In this document: piece by piece, positions 48,889 through 57,731 of the stretch | Layout: every line of letters starts with the position of its first letter | Position numbering within the stretch: the first letter of the stretch is position 1 | DNA from: Defluviicoccus sp. | Lineage (GTDB): Bacteria > Pseudomonadota > Alphaproteobacteria > MPNO01 | DNA: 62,211 nucleotides | Direction: 5' to 3' | Assembly: GCA_022826125.1 (NCBI GenBank) | Contig: JAJDVM010000230.1 | Location: 1-62,211, forward strand | Program-made: the position numbers and the translations under genes | Notes under the pieces: model-generated | Told to the model about the DNA's origin: nothing | Databases searched by the model: none | What the model saw: the letters and a program-made list of their open reading frames with translations, nothing else

Positions 48889-50355
48889 TCAGGCCTTTTC
48901 GAGGACGTCCTGCTCTTCCATCGGCCAGGGGTTGTCGGGGCGCTGCGGTTCGGACCGCACCGGGCCGCGCTCCATCGCGTCGTCGAGCGCCACGATCTCG
49001 TCGCCGTAGCCGCCGAAGTCGAGGAATTCCTGCCTCGGCATGATGAACTCGATAGGAGCGACGAGCGCAGGCGTGGGCACGTAGCCGAAGGCGTTGTCCG
49101 GCATCGTCGTCACGTCGACCATCAGCGTTATGCCGCCGCCCGGCCAGACATAGACCGGCGCGCCGCCGCAGGTGACACGCGTGGCGTGGCGCTTGACCGA
49201 GCGCGTCAGCCGCACCGGATTGACGGTGACGCCGGCGCGGAGCGAGCCCCCCGCCCCGCCCATGAACATGACGCTGGAGAGCGCCGGCTCGCAATTCTCG
49301 CCGATCCGGTCGACCACGACCTGGAGATCCGCCGGCATCGCGTCCTTGGCCGGCTTGAGATCGTCGTCGAGCACGAAATAGGCCGCGTCCTCGCCTGTGG
49401 TCGAGACCATCAGCAGCTTGAGACCGGGCCACGCCGTCTTGCCGTCGATCCGCTCGATGATGTCGAGGGGATCGGTGATGTCGGTGCCGCCCCAGCCGCT
49501 GCCGTGGTCCGCGACCTGGAAGTAGCGCCCCGGGGTCGAGCGGCGCCCGCGCACCCGGATACCCGCCGCCGGCATGTCGAGGAACTTGCCCGACTGGTGC
49601 TCGGTCAGCACGCCGGTGATGTGGTCGTCGACCACGATCACCTCGTCGACGAGGCCGTGCCATTGCGGGGCGAAGATGCCGATGGCGGCGGAGCCGCAGC
49701 CGACCCGCATACGCTCTTCCCGCACGCCGTCGATCACCGGCGGCTTTCCGGCCTCGACGGTGAGCGCGGCGCCGCCGTCGACGGTCATCTCGACCGGTTC
49801 CTTGTTGCACAGCGCGAGCATCGCCGCGCAAGTGACGTTGCCCTCCTTCTTGGAACCGCCGGTGAGATGCCGCACGCCGCCGATGGCGAGCATCTGCGAT
49901 CCGTACTCGGCCGTCGTGACATGGCCGATCTGCTCGCCGTCGACCCGGACCGCCGCCGGCTCGGGGCCGATATAGCGGTCGGTGTCGATCTTCACCTTGA
50001 CGCCGCAATAGCTGAACACGCCCTCGGAGACGACGGTCACCATGTCGACCCCCTCGTGCTCGGAGGCGACGATGAAGGGCGCGGGCTTGTAGTCGGGGTA
50101 GGTGGTGGTCGCTCCGATCCCGGTCACGAACACGGGCGCTTCCCGGTTGACCAGCGAGCCGTCCCAGCTCTCCGACGCTTCGAGGAAAGGGACCAGCTTG
50201 CCCGACTCGTCCACCACCTTCTGCGTGACCAGCAGCGGATCGATGCGGGTGAGCTTGCCGTCGAAATTGCCGTAGCGGTCGCAGGCTCCGGTCTTGTCCG
50301 GGCGGATCCGGCACAGCACCGGGCAGGCGTCGCAGGTGATGATGCCGTCGGTCAT
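48889..50355 (-). CDS. 6-hydroxynicotinate reductase homologue
   Basis: Protein of 488 aa. The N-terminal iron-sulfur motif is Cys8, Cys11, Cys15 and Cys25 (ITCDACPVLCRIRPDKTGAC). Later segments KVVDESGKLVPFLEASESWDGSLVNREAPVFVTGIGATTTYPDYKP, GVDMVTVVSEGVFSYCGVKVKIDTDRYIGPE, MLAIGGVRHLTGGSKKEGNVTC and RVGCGSAAIGIFAPQW match the reductase of nicotinate fermentation in Eubacterium barkeri, which reduces 6-hydroxynicotinate to tetrahydro-6-oxonicotinate and has Fe-S clusters and covalent flavin. GIGATT (residues 79-84) resembles a flavinylation site. The ATG at 50355 is 4 bp after the Mo subunit stop. The natural ring substrate here is not proven to be nicotinate. Confidence 0.85.
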   Translation of the reverse strand: MTDGIITCDACPVLCRIRPDKTGACDRYGNFDGKLTRIDPLLVTQKVVDESGKLVPFLEASESWDGSLVNREAPVFVTGIGATTTYPDYKPAPFIVASEHEGVDMVTVVSEGVFSYCGVKVKIDTDRYIGPEPAAVRVDGEQIGHVTTAEYGSQMLAIGGVRHLTGGSKKEGNVTCAAMLALCNKEPVEMTVDGGAALTVEAGKPPVIDGVREERMRVGCGSAAIGIFAPQWHGLVDEVIVVDDHITGVLTEHQSGKFLDMPAAGIRVRGRRSTPGRYFQVADHGSGWGGTDITDPLDIIERIDGKTAWPGLKLLMVSTTGEDAAYFVLDDDLKPAKDAMPADLQVVVDRIGENCEPALSSVMFMGGAGGSLRAGVTVNPVRLTRSVKRHATRVTCGGAPVYVWPGGGITLMVDVTTMPDNAFGYVPTPALVAPIEFIMPRQEFLDFGGYGDEIVALDDAMERGPVRSEPQRPDNPWPMEEQDVLEKA

Positions 50356-50359
50356 GGAC

Positions 50360-53125
50360 TCAGCCTTTCGCTCCGCCGTCATGGGCAAGGATCGCGGCGC
50401 GCACCCTGTCGGGCGTGGCCGGCGCGCGGGTCAGCCGCACCCCGGTCGCGTGATGGATCGCGCCGAAGATCGCGGGCGGGGTGGGGATCAGGGTGGGCTC
50501 GCCGATCCCCTTGGCGCCCCACGGGCCCGTCGGCTCGGGGTCCTCGACCACGACATAGTCGATCTCCGGCATGTCGCCCACGGTCGGGATCAGGTAGTCG
50601 TGCAGGTTCTCGGTCCGCCCGGGGACGTATTCCTCCATCAGCGCAAGCCCGAGGCCCTGGGCGACGCCGCCGTCGATCTGGCCCTCGACCTGCTGCGGGT
50701 TGAGCGACCTGCCGACATCGTGGGCGGCCACCATGCGGCGCACCTTCACGGTGCCCAGCGCCACGTCGACCTCGACCTCGGCCATGTGGGCGGCGAAGGC
50801 GTAGGTGGCGTAGGGAGTGCCCTGGCCGAACTCGTCGGAGGGCTCGGTCGGCGGGTCAAAGGTCCCTTCGCCGACCAGCACGTCGCTGTCCCTCGTCAGC
50901 GGGAGCGCCGCCAGGTCGATTTCGCGCACCGCCTCGCCGTCGCGCACGACCAGCCTGCCCTCGCCGAACTCGATCTCCGCGCCGTCCCCGACATTGGCGA
51001 GGCGCAGGATCTGGCGCCGCAAGTCCTCGCCCGCGAACTTGGCCGCGTTCCCGGAGATATAGGCCTGGCGCGAGGCCGAGGTCTTGCCGGCGTCGGCGGT
51101 CAGGTCGGTGTCGCCCCAGACTAGGTTGATCCGGGACAGCTCGATCCCGAGCCCGTCGGCGGCGCATTGCATCGCCGTCGTGTTGATGCCCTGGCCGATG
51201 TCCTGCGCGCCGGAATAGAGCGTGACCTCGCCGGCGCGCGACAGACCCATGTGCAGGGTCGACGGGTTGGGCATCGAGGTGTTGCCGCAGCCGTACCACA
51301 TGCACCCGACGCCGACGCCGCGCCTGAGCACGCCGGAGGATCGGGCGTTGAACGCCTCGGCTTCCGCCCGCGCCTTCTTCCAGTGCGGCCGGAGCCCTTC
51401 GAGGCAGGAGGTCAGGCCAGCGCTCGCCTTGAGCACCTGCCCGGTCGCCGTCGCGTCGCCGACGCGGATCGCGTTGATGTGGCGGAATTCGAGCGGGTCG
51501 ATGCCGCAGCGCTCGGCCATCATGTCCATCAGCATGTCGTGCAGCAGCGCCGATTGCGGCACGCCGAAGCCCCGGAAGGCGCCGGCCGGCGGCTCGTTGG
51601 TATAGAGGCCGGCCGAGGTCGCGAGCACGTGGGGAACGTGATAGGGGCCGGTCGCGTGCACCGGCACCCGGTCCTTCACCGTCAGGCCGAACGAGACATA
51701 GGCGCCGGTGTTGAAATCGCCGTGGAACCTGTAGGCGGTGAGCTTGCCGTCCTTGGTGCAGCCGTAGGTCCCGGAGGTGCGCGACGGGTGGCGCTTGGTG
51801 GTGGAGGCCATCGACTCGATCCGGTTGAACACGGTGCGGACCGGCCGGTCGAGGTTCCATGCCGCGACCGCCAGCAGCACCTGGAGCGCCCCGTCGATCT
51901 TGCCGCCGAACCCACCGCCGCAGGCGCAGGGGAGCACATGGACCGCGTCGACGGGAAGGCCGAGCACGTTGGCAATCTCGTCGCGGTCCATATGCGGGGC
52001 CTGGGTGGTGGCCGCCATTTCGAGCCGGTCGCCGACACGCCGCGCCCATCCCGCCTCGGGCTCGATATAGGCGTGCTCGACGAAGGCGGTCTCGAAGCTG
52101 CCCTCGACGACGACATCCGATTCGGCGAGCGCGGCCTCGGCGTCGCCCTTTTTGACGAAACCGCGCCCCATCACGTTGTCGTCGCTGCCGGCGTGGACGA
52201 TGGGCGCGCCTTCCGCCATCGCACCCTCGATCCCGTGGACGTGCGGGCGGACCTCGTAGCGGATCGGCACGTCCTCGTCGCGGATCCCGTGCACCGACTC
52301 GTAGTCCCCGACCAGGGCCAGTACGGGCTCGCCGCGATACTTCACCTCGCCGTCGGCGAGCACCGGCTGGTCCTTGATGTGCGGATAGACGCCGAAAGCG
52401 TTGAGCGCCGGCACGTCGGCCGGCCCGATGACCCTGACGAGGCCGGGATGGGCGTCGAACAGGGGCTGGAGGTCGCCGACGGCGAAAGTCGCGCTCCAGT
52501 GCGGCGAGCGCACCGCGCGCATCCAGAGCGCATCGGCCGGCGCGCCGTCCGCGCCGAAGATCTCGCTGCCGTCGACCTTGCGCCGCCCGTCGGTCTTGGG
52601 CACCCGCGCGCCGACCGCCTCGCCGGGACCGGGGTCGTCGAGATCGATTCCGTTCGGCTCGATCGCGTGGCGCACGGCGGAAACGATATTCTTGTAGCCG
52701 GTGCAGCGGCAGAGCACGCCGCCCAGCGCGTCCTCGATCGCCGCGTCGTCGGGAGCCTCCCGCCGTCCGAGCAGATCGGCCGCCGCCATCAGCATGCCCG
52801 GCGTGCAGATGCCGCACTGCGCCGCGCCGTGCAGGTGAAAGGATTCCTGGAGCCCCGCGAGACGTCCGCCCGCCGCCTCCAGCCCCTCGACGGTCAGCAC
52901 CTCGCGCCCCTCGACCTGGGCCACCGGCGTCATGCAGGAGCAGACCTGGCGGCCGTCCAGCAGCACCGTGCAGGCGCCGCAATCGCCGGCGTCGCAACCG
53001 ACCTTGGTGCCGGTCATCGACAGCTCTTCCCGGAGCACGTGGGAAAGGCGCCGGATCGGGTCGGTGCGGATCTCGGCCGGGTTGCCGTTGAGGGTGAAGG
53101 AGACCTTCGATTGCGTGGCCATCAT
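50360..53125 (-). CDS. Fused [2Fe-2S]-molybdopterin subunit, xanthine dehydrogenase family
   Basis: Molybdenum hydroxylase subunit of 921 aa joining two normally separate chains. Residues 1-160 form the FeS part: plant-type cluster Cys44, Cys49, Cys52, Cys62 and the second cluster Cys104, Cys107, Cys139, Cys141 (CGICTPG, CRCTGY). From about residue 175 to the end lies the Mo part: KTDGRRKVDGSEIFGAD, PCACGGGFGGKIDGALQ, PPAGAFRGFGVPQSALL, YSGAQDIGQGINTTAMQ and GPWGAKGIGEPTLIPTPPAIFGAIHHATG, whose Glu is the catalytic residue. Start overlaps the FAD-subunit stop. Expected to hydroxylate an N-heterocycle or aldehyde next to a ring nitrogen. Confidence 0.92.
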   Translation of the reverse strand: MMATQSKVSFTLNGNPAEIRTDPIRRLSHVLREELSMTGTKVGCDAGDCGACTVLLDGRQVCSCMTPVAQVEGREVLTVEGLEAAGGRLAGLQESFHLHGAAQCGICTPGMLMAAADLLGRREAPDDAAIEDALGGVLCRCTGYKNIVSAVRHAIEPNGIDLDDPGPGEAVGARVPKTDGRRKVDGSEIFGADGAPADALWMRAVRSPHWSATFAVGDLQPLFDAHPGLVRVIGPADVPALNAFGVYPHIKDQPVLADGEVKYRGEPVLALVGDYESVHGIRDEDVPIRYEVRPHVHGIEGAMAEGAPIVHAGSDDNVMGRGFVKKGDAEAALAESDVVVEGSFETAFVEHAYIEPEAGWARRVGDRLEMAATTQAPHMDRDEIANVLGLPVDAVHVLPCACGGGFGGKIDGALQVLLAVAAWNLDRPVRTVFNRIESMASTTKRHPSRTSGTYGCTKDGKLTAYRFHGDFNTGAYVSFGLTVKDRVPVHATGPYHVPHVLATSAGLYTNEPPAGAFRGFGVPQSALLHDMLMDMMAERCGIDPLEFRHINAIRVGDATATGQVLKASAGLTSCLEGLRPHWKKARAEAEAFNARSSGVLRRGVGVGCMWYGCGNTSMPNPSTLHMGLSRAGEVTLYSGAQDIGQGINTTAMQCAADGLGIELSRINLVWGDTDLTADAGKTSASRQAYISGNAAKFAGEDLRRQILRLANVGDGAEIEFGEGRLVVRDGEAVREIDLAALPLTRDSDVLVGEGTFDPPTEPSDEFGQGTPYATYAFAAHMAEVEVDVALGTVKVRRMVAAHDVGRSLNPQQVEGQIDGGVAQGLGLALMEEYVPGRTENLHDYLIPTVGDMPEIDYVVVEDPEPTGPWGAKGIGEPTLIPTPPAIFGAIHHATGVRLTRAPATPDRVRAAILAHDGGAKG

Positions 53126-53961
53126 GCGCTCCCGAGCTCAGCCAGCGTCCGGCGCACCAGGGTCAGCGCCGCATCCATCCGGTATTCGCCGGTGCCGCGC
53201 ACGTCGTCGATGGGCGAGAGCACGGCGAGATGTTCTTCCGCGACGGCATCCTGCAGGCCCGCGTCGATGGGCCGGCCGCGCAGCGCGTCCTCGAGCGAGT
53301 CGAGGCGCCGCGCGACCGCCGAGCACGAGCCGACGGCGAGGCGCAGCGAGGACACCGTGCCGTCGGGGGCAGGCTCCAGAACGCCGGCGGTCATGACGAT
53401 GGAAATGACCAGGTAATGCCGGGCACCGAGCTTGAGAAAGCTGCTGGTCGTCCCCTCGGCCGGCTTGGGGACGGAGATCCCGGTGACGATCTCGTCCCGC
53501 GCCCGCACGGTCTGCCGGTTGCCTGTGATGAACTCGCCGATCGGTACCGAACGGGCGGTATCGCGGGAGGCGAGCTCGATCTCCGCATCGAGCGCGAGCA
53601 GGTTGGGCACCCCGTCGGCGGCGGGCGATGCGTTGCAGATATTGCCGACGACGGTGCCGGAGTTCTGCACCTGGACGCCGCCGACTTCCCGGGCCGCGCG
53701 CTTGAGCCCGTCGAACATCGGCGGCAGTTTCGCCTCGATGGCCTGGGTCCAGGTCACCAGCGCGCCGATTCGCCAGCGGTCGCCGAGATCCTCGATCGCC
53801 TTCAGCGAATCGATCCCGGTCACGTCCAGCACGTCGTCGTCGAGCGGCTTGCCGACCCGGGCGGGGTAATAGTCGGTGCCGCCGGCGACGATCGTCCGGG
53901 GCGCATCGGCCATCGCCGCAAGCGCCGAGTCGAGGTCCCTGGGCCTAAGATAGCTTGCCAT
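53122..53961 (-). CDS. FAD-binding subunit of the molybdenum hydroxylase
   Basis: Flavoprotein subunit of 279 aa of the xanthine dehydrogenase/CO dehydrogenase medium-chain family. The FAD-pyrophosphate motif is AGGTDYYPARVGKPL near residue 30; NSGTVVGNICNASPAADGVPNLLALDAEIEL and RARDEIVTGISVP follow. It transfers electrons from the FeS clusters of the fused subunit to an acceptor. The ATG at 53961 begins the homology and is the first gene of the operon leading to the reductase, UPF0280 and DUF1185 genes; the stop overlaps the next start. Confidence 0.9.
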   Translation of the reverse strand: MASYLRPRDLDSALAAMADAPRTIVAGGTDYYPARVGKPLDDDVLDVTGIDSLKAIEDLGDRWRIGALVTWTQAIEAKLPPMFDGLKRAAREVGGVQVQNSGTVVGNICNASPAADGVPNLLALDAEIELASRDTARSVPIGEFITGNRQTVRARDEIVTGISVPKPAEGTTSSFLKLGARHYLVISIVMTAGVLEPAPDGTVSSLRLAVGSCSAVARRLDSLEDALRGRPIDAGLQDAVAEEHLAVLSPIDDVRGTGEYRMDAALTLVRRTLAELGSA

Positions 53962-54651
53962 CGTCGGGCATACTCCCACGTCTACTGGGCAAGGAAATCG
54001 TCCCTTTTTCGGTCCGGAAGATCGTCCCGTGAAAAAACCGTTTGTGTAGCAAACCTATACCGCACTCAAGTGGATTGACCGACACGGACACCGGGTGGGA
54101 AGTGCCGCGAAAGCAGCCGGGTGTCCCCGTTCCGAATCGCTCGTGCGACGCTGCCCGGACGAGCGGGAGCCGACCGGATCCACCGACATCGGCATGCCCC
54201 CGGTGCTGCTGCAGGCGGTGAAGGCGGTCGCCGATGTCGGTTCCTGGATCGGCGGCGAGGCCGGTCTGGGATAAAGCGGAAATGGCAGCGATCCTTTCGA
54301 AGAAGCGCGGACTTTACTGCCTTCCCGAGAACTGGGAAAGGATGCGTCGAAGGGCCGGGAAGGCGGGCCGGAATATCGGTGTCAGCCGGGGCGGTCCACC
54401 GCGCGCCGACGGTGGACCCCATGCCGGGGACGCACCGCCGGCCGGTCCTGGACGAGAAGCAGCAGTGCCGGATCTCGCGGGACCTGGGCGAGCGTGCCCG
54501 CAACCTGCATTCGGACATCGACGCGCCCGCCGGCTTGGCAACCGACTCGGCGATGTTCTAACCTTGAGACGTTGTAATCATAAAAGGCCGAAGTCCGGTC
54601 GCGGCTTGGGACGCTGGCGGTTCGGTCGGGAAGGCCAAGGGAGGAAATTCA
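53962..54651. other. 690-bp divergent intergenic region with no supported gene
   Basis: Lies between the heterocycle operon (minus) and the TRAP transporter (plus) and must hold both promoters. A small perfect inverted repeat GTTTG-TGTAG-CAAAC is at 54040-54054. Open frames occur around 54100-54560, but their translations are Arg/Pro-rich and show no recognisable domain; a decayed gene remnant cannot be excluded. No tRNA was seen. Confidence 0.5.
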
Positions 54652-55716
54652 ATGCAGATTGCAATGCGACATGTCGCAGCCGCGCTCGGCACGGCGGCTT
54701 GCCTGTCAATCGGACCGGCGATCGCCAAGACGTTCAACCTGACCTTCGCCGCGCCGCAGGGCGAGCATATGCCCTGGATCTCTCTGACCCGCACCTCGTT
54801 CATCGCCGGGGTGGACAAGCGGCTCGAAGGAACCGAGCACAAGATCAACTGGACCACGGCCTATGGCGGCACGCTGTCGAAGGTCGGCGGCACGCTGGAA
54901 GTGATCGAGGAAGGCATCGCCGATGCCGGCATGCTCTATTCGCTGTTCGAGCAAGCCAAGCTGCCGCTCCAGAACGTCGCCTACATGGCGCCCTTCGGCT
55001 CCGATAACCTGGGCCTTGCCCTGCGGGTCTTCCACGAGCTGCACGAGGAACTGCCCGAGATGTCGGGCTCGTGGGAAAAGCACGGCCAAGTCTTCATCGC
55101 CCCGATCGGGTTCGACACGTTCTACCCGCTGACCAAGTTTCCGATCAAATCGCTCAAGGACCTCAAGGGCCGCAAGCTGGCGGGCGCGGGGGCGGTGTCG
55201 CTCTGGGAGGCGCCGATCGGCATCGTGCCCGTGCAGGGAAACTTCGCGGTCCATTTCAACAATCTCAAGACCGGGGTCTATGACGGGCTGATCGCGTTCA
55301 CCACCGGCTACTACCCGAACAAGCTGCACGAGATCGCGCGCTACGCCACCAAGGTGAATTTCGGCGCCATGCCGGGCGGCGGCGTGACCATCAACAAGTC
55401 GGTCTGGGGCAAGCTGCCGGATGCGGTCAAAAAGGCCGTGCGCGAAGCGGGGGTCGATTACCGCAACGCCCAGAACGAGACGATGACCAAGCTCGTCGAC
55501 ACCTTTGAGGCCAAGATGAAGGCCGAGGGAGTAGTGTTTTCGCAGATGCCGCTCGACCAGAAACTCGCCTGGGCCAAGGCGATGCCCAATATCGCCAAGG
55601 AGTGGGCGGCTCGCGTCGAAGCCAAGGGCTTCGCCGGGAACAAGGTGCTCAAGGCCTATATGGACAAGCTCCGCGCCAACAAGGTTCCGCTGGTGCGCGA
55701 GTGGGACAAGGAATAA
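54652..55716 (+). CDS. TRAP transporter substrate-binding protein (DctP family)
   Basis: Periplasmic solute receptor of 354 aa. Signal peptide residues 1-25 ending AIA before KTFNLTFAAPQGEHMPW. Domain features GGTLSKVGGTLEVIEEGIADAGMLYSLFEQAKLPLQNVAYMAPF, PIKSLKDLKGRKLAGAGAVSLWEAPIGIVPVQ and FNNLKTGVYDGLIAFTTGYYPNKLHEIARYATKVNFGAMPGGGVTINKSVWGKLPDAVKKAVREAG are typical, though the conserved substrate-anchoring Arg pattern is not obvious. RBS GGGAGGAAATTC. It starts a TRAP operon divergent from the heterocycle operon, so it is likely to bind that substrate. Confidence 0.93.
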   Translation: MQIAMRHVAAALGTAACLSIGPAIAKTFNLTFAAPQGEHMPWISLTRTSFIAGVDKRLEGTEHKINWTTAYGGTLSKVGGTLEVIEEGIADAGMLYSLFEQAKLPLQNVAYMAPFGSDNLGLALRVFHELHEELPEMSGSWEKHGQVFIAPIGFDTFYPLTKFPIKSLKDLKGRKLAGAGAVSLWEAPIGIVPVQGNFAVHFNNLKTGVYDGLIAFTTGYYPNKLHEIARYATKVNFGAMPGGGVTINKSVWGKLPDAVKKAVREAGVDYRNAQNETMTKLVDTFEAKMKAEGVVFSQMPLDQKLAWAKAMPNIAKEWAARVEAKGFAGNKVLKAYMDKLRANKVPLVREWDKE

Positions 55717-55766
55717 GGCATCCGACAGCCTAGCCCGGGGCCGCGCGTGAAGCCGGCGGCCCCGCC

Positions 55767-56357
55767 ATGACCGATCGGACGAACCCGCTGAACGAGCCGG
55801 GCTGGCGCCGCTTCCTGACCTTCGAAGCGGCGGTCTCGGCGCTCAACTCGCTCGGCAGCTTATGGATCGCCGTCCTCATGGTGGTCATCATCGTCGACAT
55901 CGTGGGGCGGACCGCGCTCAGCATGCCGCTGCGCGGGGTGCCCGAGCTGGTGAAGCTCTCGATCGTCGCCATCGTGTTCATCCAGCTCGGCCACACGCTG
56001 AGATCCGGCCGGATGACGCGCTCGGACGGCCTGTTGCGCATTTTCCGCACCCGGCTGCCACGTCTCTCGCACGCGATGACGCTGTTCTTCAACCTGATCG
56101 GCGCCGGGCTGTTCGTCCTCATCTTCGAGGCGAGCTACCCGTTCTTCGTGGAGGCCTGGAGCACCGGCGAGTATGCCGGCATCCAGGGCTATGTCAGCTA
56201 CCCGGTCTGGCCGGTGCGGCTGATCATCCTGATCGGCTGCGCGGTCGCCGCGATCCAGTACTGCCTGTTCGCCTGGCGGGATGTCTCGGTCGTATTCGGG
56301 TGGCTGGAACCCGCCGCCCCGGACGATCGCCGGCGGCTCGCGGAGATGCTCAAGTGA
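55767..56357 (+). CDS. TRAP transporter small permease (DctQ family)
   Basis: Small membrane subunit of 196 aa with four membrane segments, at about residues 29-53, 65-83 region, 105-130 and 145-170, e.g. LWIAVLMVVIIVDIVGRTAL. The DctQ signature GVPELVKLSIVAIVFIQLGHTLRSGRMTRSDGLLR is clear. GTGA overlap with the large permease gene, so both subunits are made together. Confidence 0.92.
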   Translation: MTDRTNPLNEPGWRRFLTFEAAVSALNSLGSLWIAVLMVVIIVDIVGRTALSMPLRGVPELVKLSIVAIVFIQLGHTLRSGRMTRSDGLLRIFRTRLPRLSHAMTLFFNLIGAGLFVLIFEASYPFFVEAWSTGEYAGIQGYVSYPVWPVRLIILIGCAVAAIQYCLFAWRDVSVVFGWLEPAAPDDRRRLAEMLK

Positions 56358-57670
56358 GCGGCGTCGAGATCGGGCTGATCTCGATCGGCGCGATCCTGCT
56401 GCTGATCTATCTCGGCATGCACGTCGCGGTCACGCTCTGCGTCGTCTCGCTGATCGGCGTGTGGGCGGTCAAGGGCAACGTCACGCTCGCGACCAAGCTC
56501 CTGGCCATCGCCGCCTACGATACCGTCGCGGGCTACGTCTTCGGGGTGGTACCGCTGTTCGTCCTGATGGGCCTCCTTGTCAGCGTCTCCGACCTCGGCA
56601 AGGACGCCTACGTGGTCGCCAATATGCTGATGCGGCGGATCAGGGGCGGGCTCGGGATCGCCACGGTCGCGGCGAACGCCGTCTTCGCGGCGGTGACCGG
56701 GATCTCCGTCGCCTCGGCCGCGGTCTTCACCAAGCTGGCCGTGCCGGAGATGATCTCGCTCGGCTACCGGCCCCGTTTCGCGGTCGGGGTGGTCGCCGGC
56801 TCATCGGTTCTCGGCATGCTGATCCCGCCGAGCCTGCTTCTGATCATTTACGCCCTGTTGGCCGAGCAATCGATCGGGGATCTGTTCATTGCCGGCATCG
56901 TGCCGGGAATCCTGCTGTCCTTCGCCTTCGCGATCGCCATTCTCGGCATGGCCACGTTCTTGCCGAGAACGGTCATGCGTGAGGAGGCGGGCGATGCCGC
57001 TTCGGGCGAGCCCGAGGAGTCCCTGGCGGCAGCGATCTTGCGCCTGTGGCCGCTTCCGGTGCTGGTCTTCGCGGTGATCGGCGGGATCTATCTCGGCTGG
57101 TTCACCCCCACCGAGTCGGGCGCGGTCGGCGCGCTCGGCGCGCTGGTTCTGGCGTTTGCGCGCCGCAAGCTCACCTGGGCGAATGTGTGGCAGGTCCTCG
57201 TGGAGACCGGCCACGTCACCGTCTCGATCCTGATGCTGATCATCGCGGCCAACATCTACACCAGACTGCTCGCCCTTTCGGGCGTTCCGGTGTTCATCAA
57301 CGACTTCGTCAACGGGCTCGATCTCGGCTTCTTCACCCTCCTGATCTTCTACGCCGTGATTATCGTGATCATGGGCACCATCCTGGACGGGATCTCGATC
57401 ATGCTGATCATGATCCCGATCTTCCTGCCCTTGCTGGAGGGCTACAGCGTCGATCTGGTCTGGTTCGGGATCGTCACGGTGATCGCGGTTGAAATCGGCC
57501 TGCTGACCCCGCCGCTCGGCCTTTCGGCTTACGTGATCAAGAGCACGCTGGATACCGACGAGATATCGCTGGCCGACATTTTCATAGGCGCGGCGCCGTT
57601 CGCGGTCGTGATGTTCGTCGTGCTGATGCTGATCATCTTCTTCCCGTGGCTGGTGACGGGGTACGGCTGA
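56354..57670 (+). CDS. TRAP transporter large permease (DctM family)
   Basis: Integral permease of 438 aa with about 12 membrane segments. DctM landmarks: GLLVSVSDLGKDAYVVANMLMRRIRGGLGIATVAANAVFAAVTGISVASAAVFTKLAVPEMISLGY, VVAGSSVLGMLIPPSLLLIIYALLAEQSIGDLFIAGIVPG, YLGWFTPTESGAVGALGALVLAFARRKL and VTVIAVEIGLLTPPLGLSAYVIKS. GTG start overlapping the DctQ stop. It imports acidic solutes using a sodium gradient. Completes the DctPQM set. Confidence 0.93.
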   Translation: MSGVEIGLISIGAILLLIYLGMHVAVTLCVVSLIGVWAVKGNVTLATKLLAIAAYDTVAGYVFGVVPLFVLMGLLVSVSDLGKDAYVVANMLMRRIRGGLGIATVAANAVFAAVTGISVASAAVFTKLAVPEMISLGYRPRFAVGVVAGSSVLGMLIPPSLLLIIYALLAEQSIGDLFIAGIVPGILLSFAFAIAILGMATFLPRTVMREEAGDAASGEPEESLAAAILRLWPLPVLVFAVIGGIYLGWFTPTESGAVGALGALVLAFARRKLTWANVWQVLVETGHVTVSILMLIIAANIYTRLLALSGVPVFINDFVNGLDLGFFTLLIFYAVIIVIMGTILDGISIMLIMIPIFLPLLEGYSVDLVWFGIVTVIAVEIGLLTPPLGLSAYVIKSTLDTDEISLADIFIGAAPFAVVMFVVLMLIIFFPWLVTGYG

Positions 57671-57731
57671 CGGGCCTTCCCACGCGGCGCGATGAGGCTC
57701 TACCATCGCAATCGGACAGGAGGCCAGACCG

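Noticed and set aside
54121-54561. Open frame in the gap before the TRAP genes
   Set aside because: Arg-rich translation, no motif, and no ribosome-binding site. A decayed gene cannot be excluded but is not supported.
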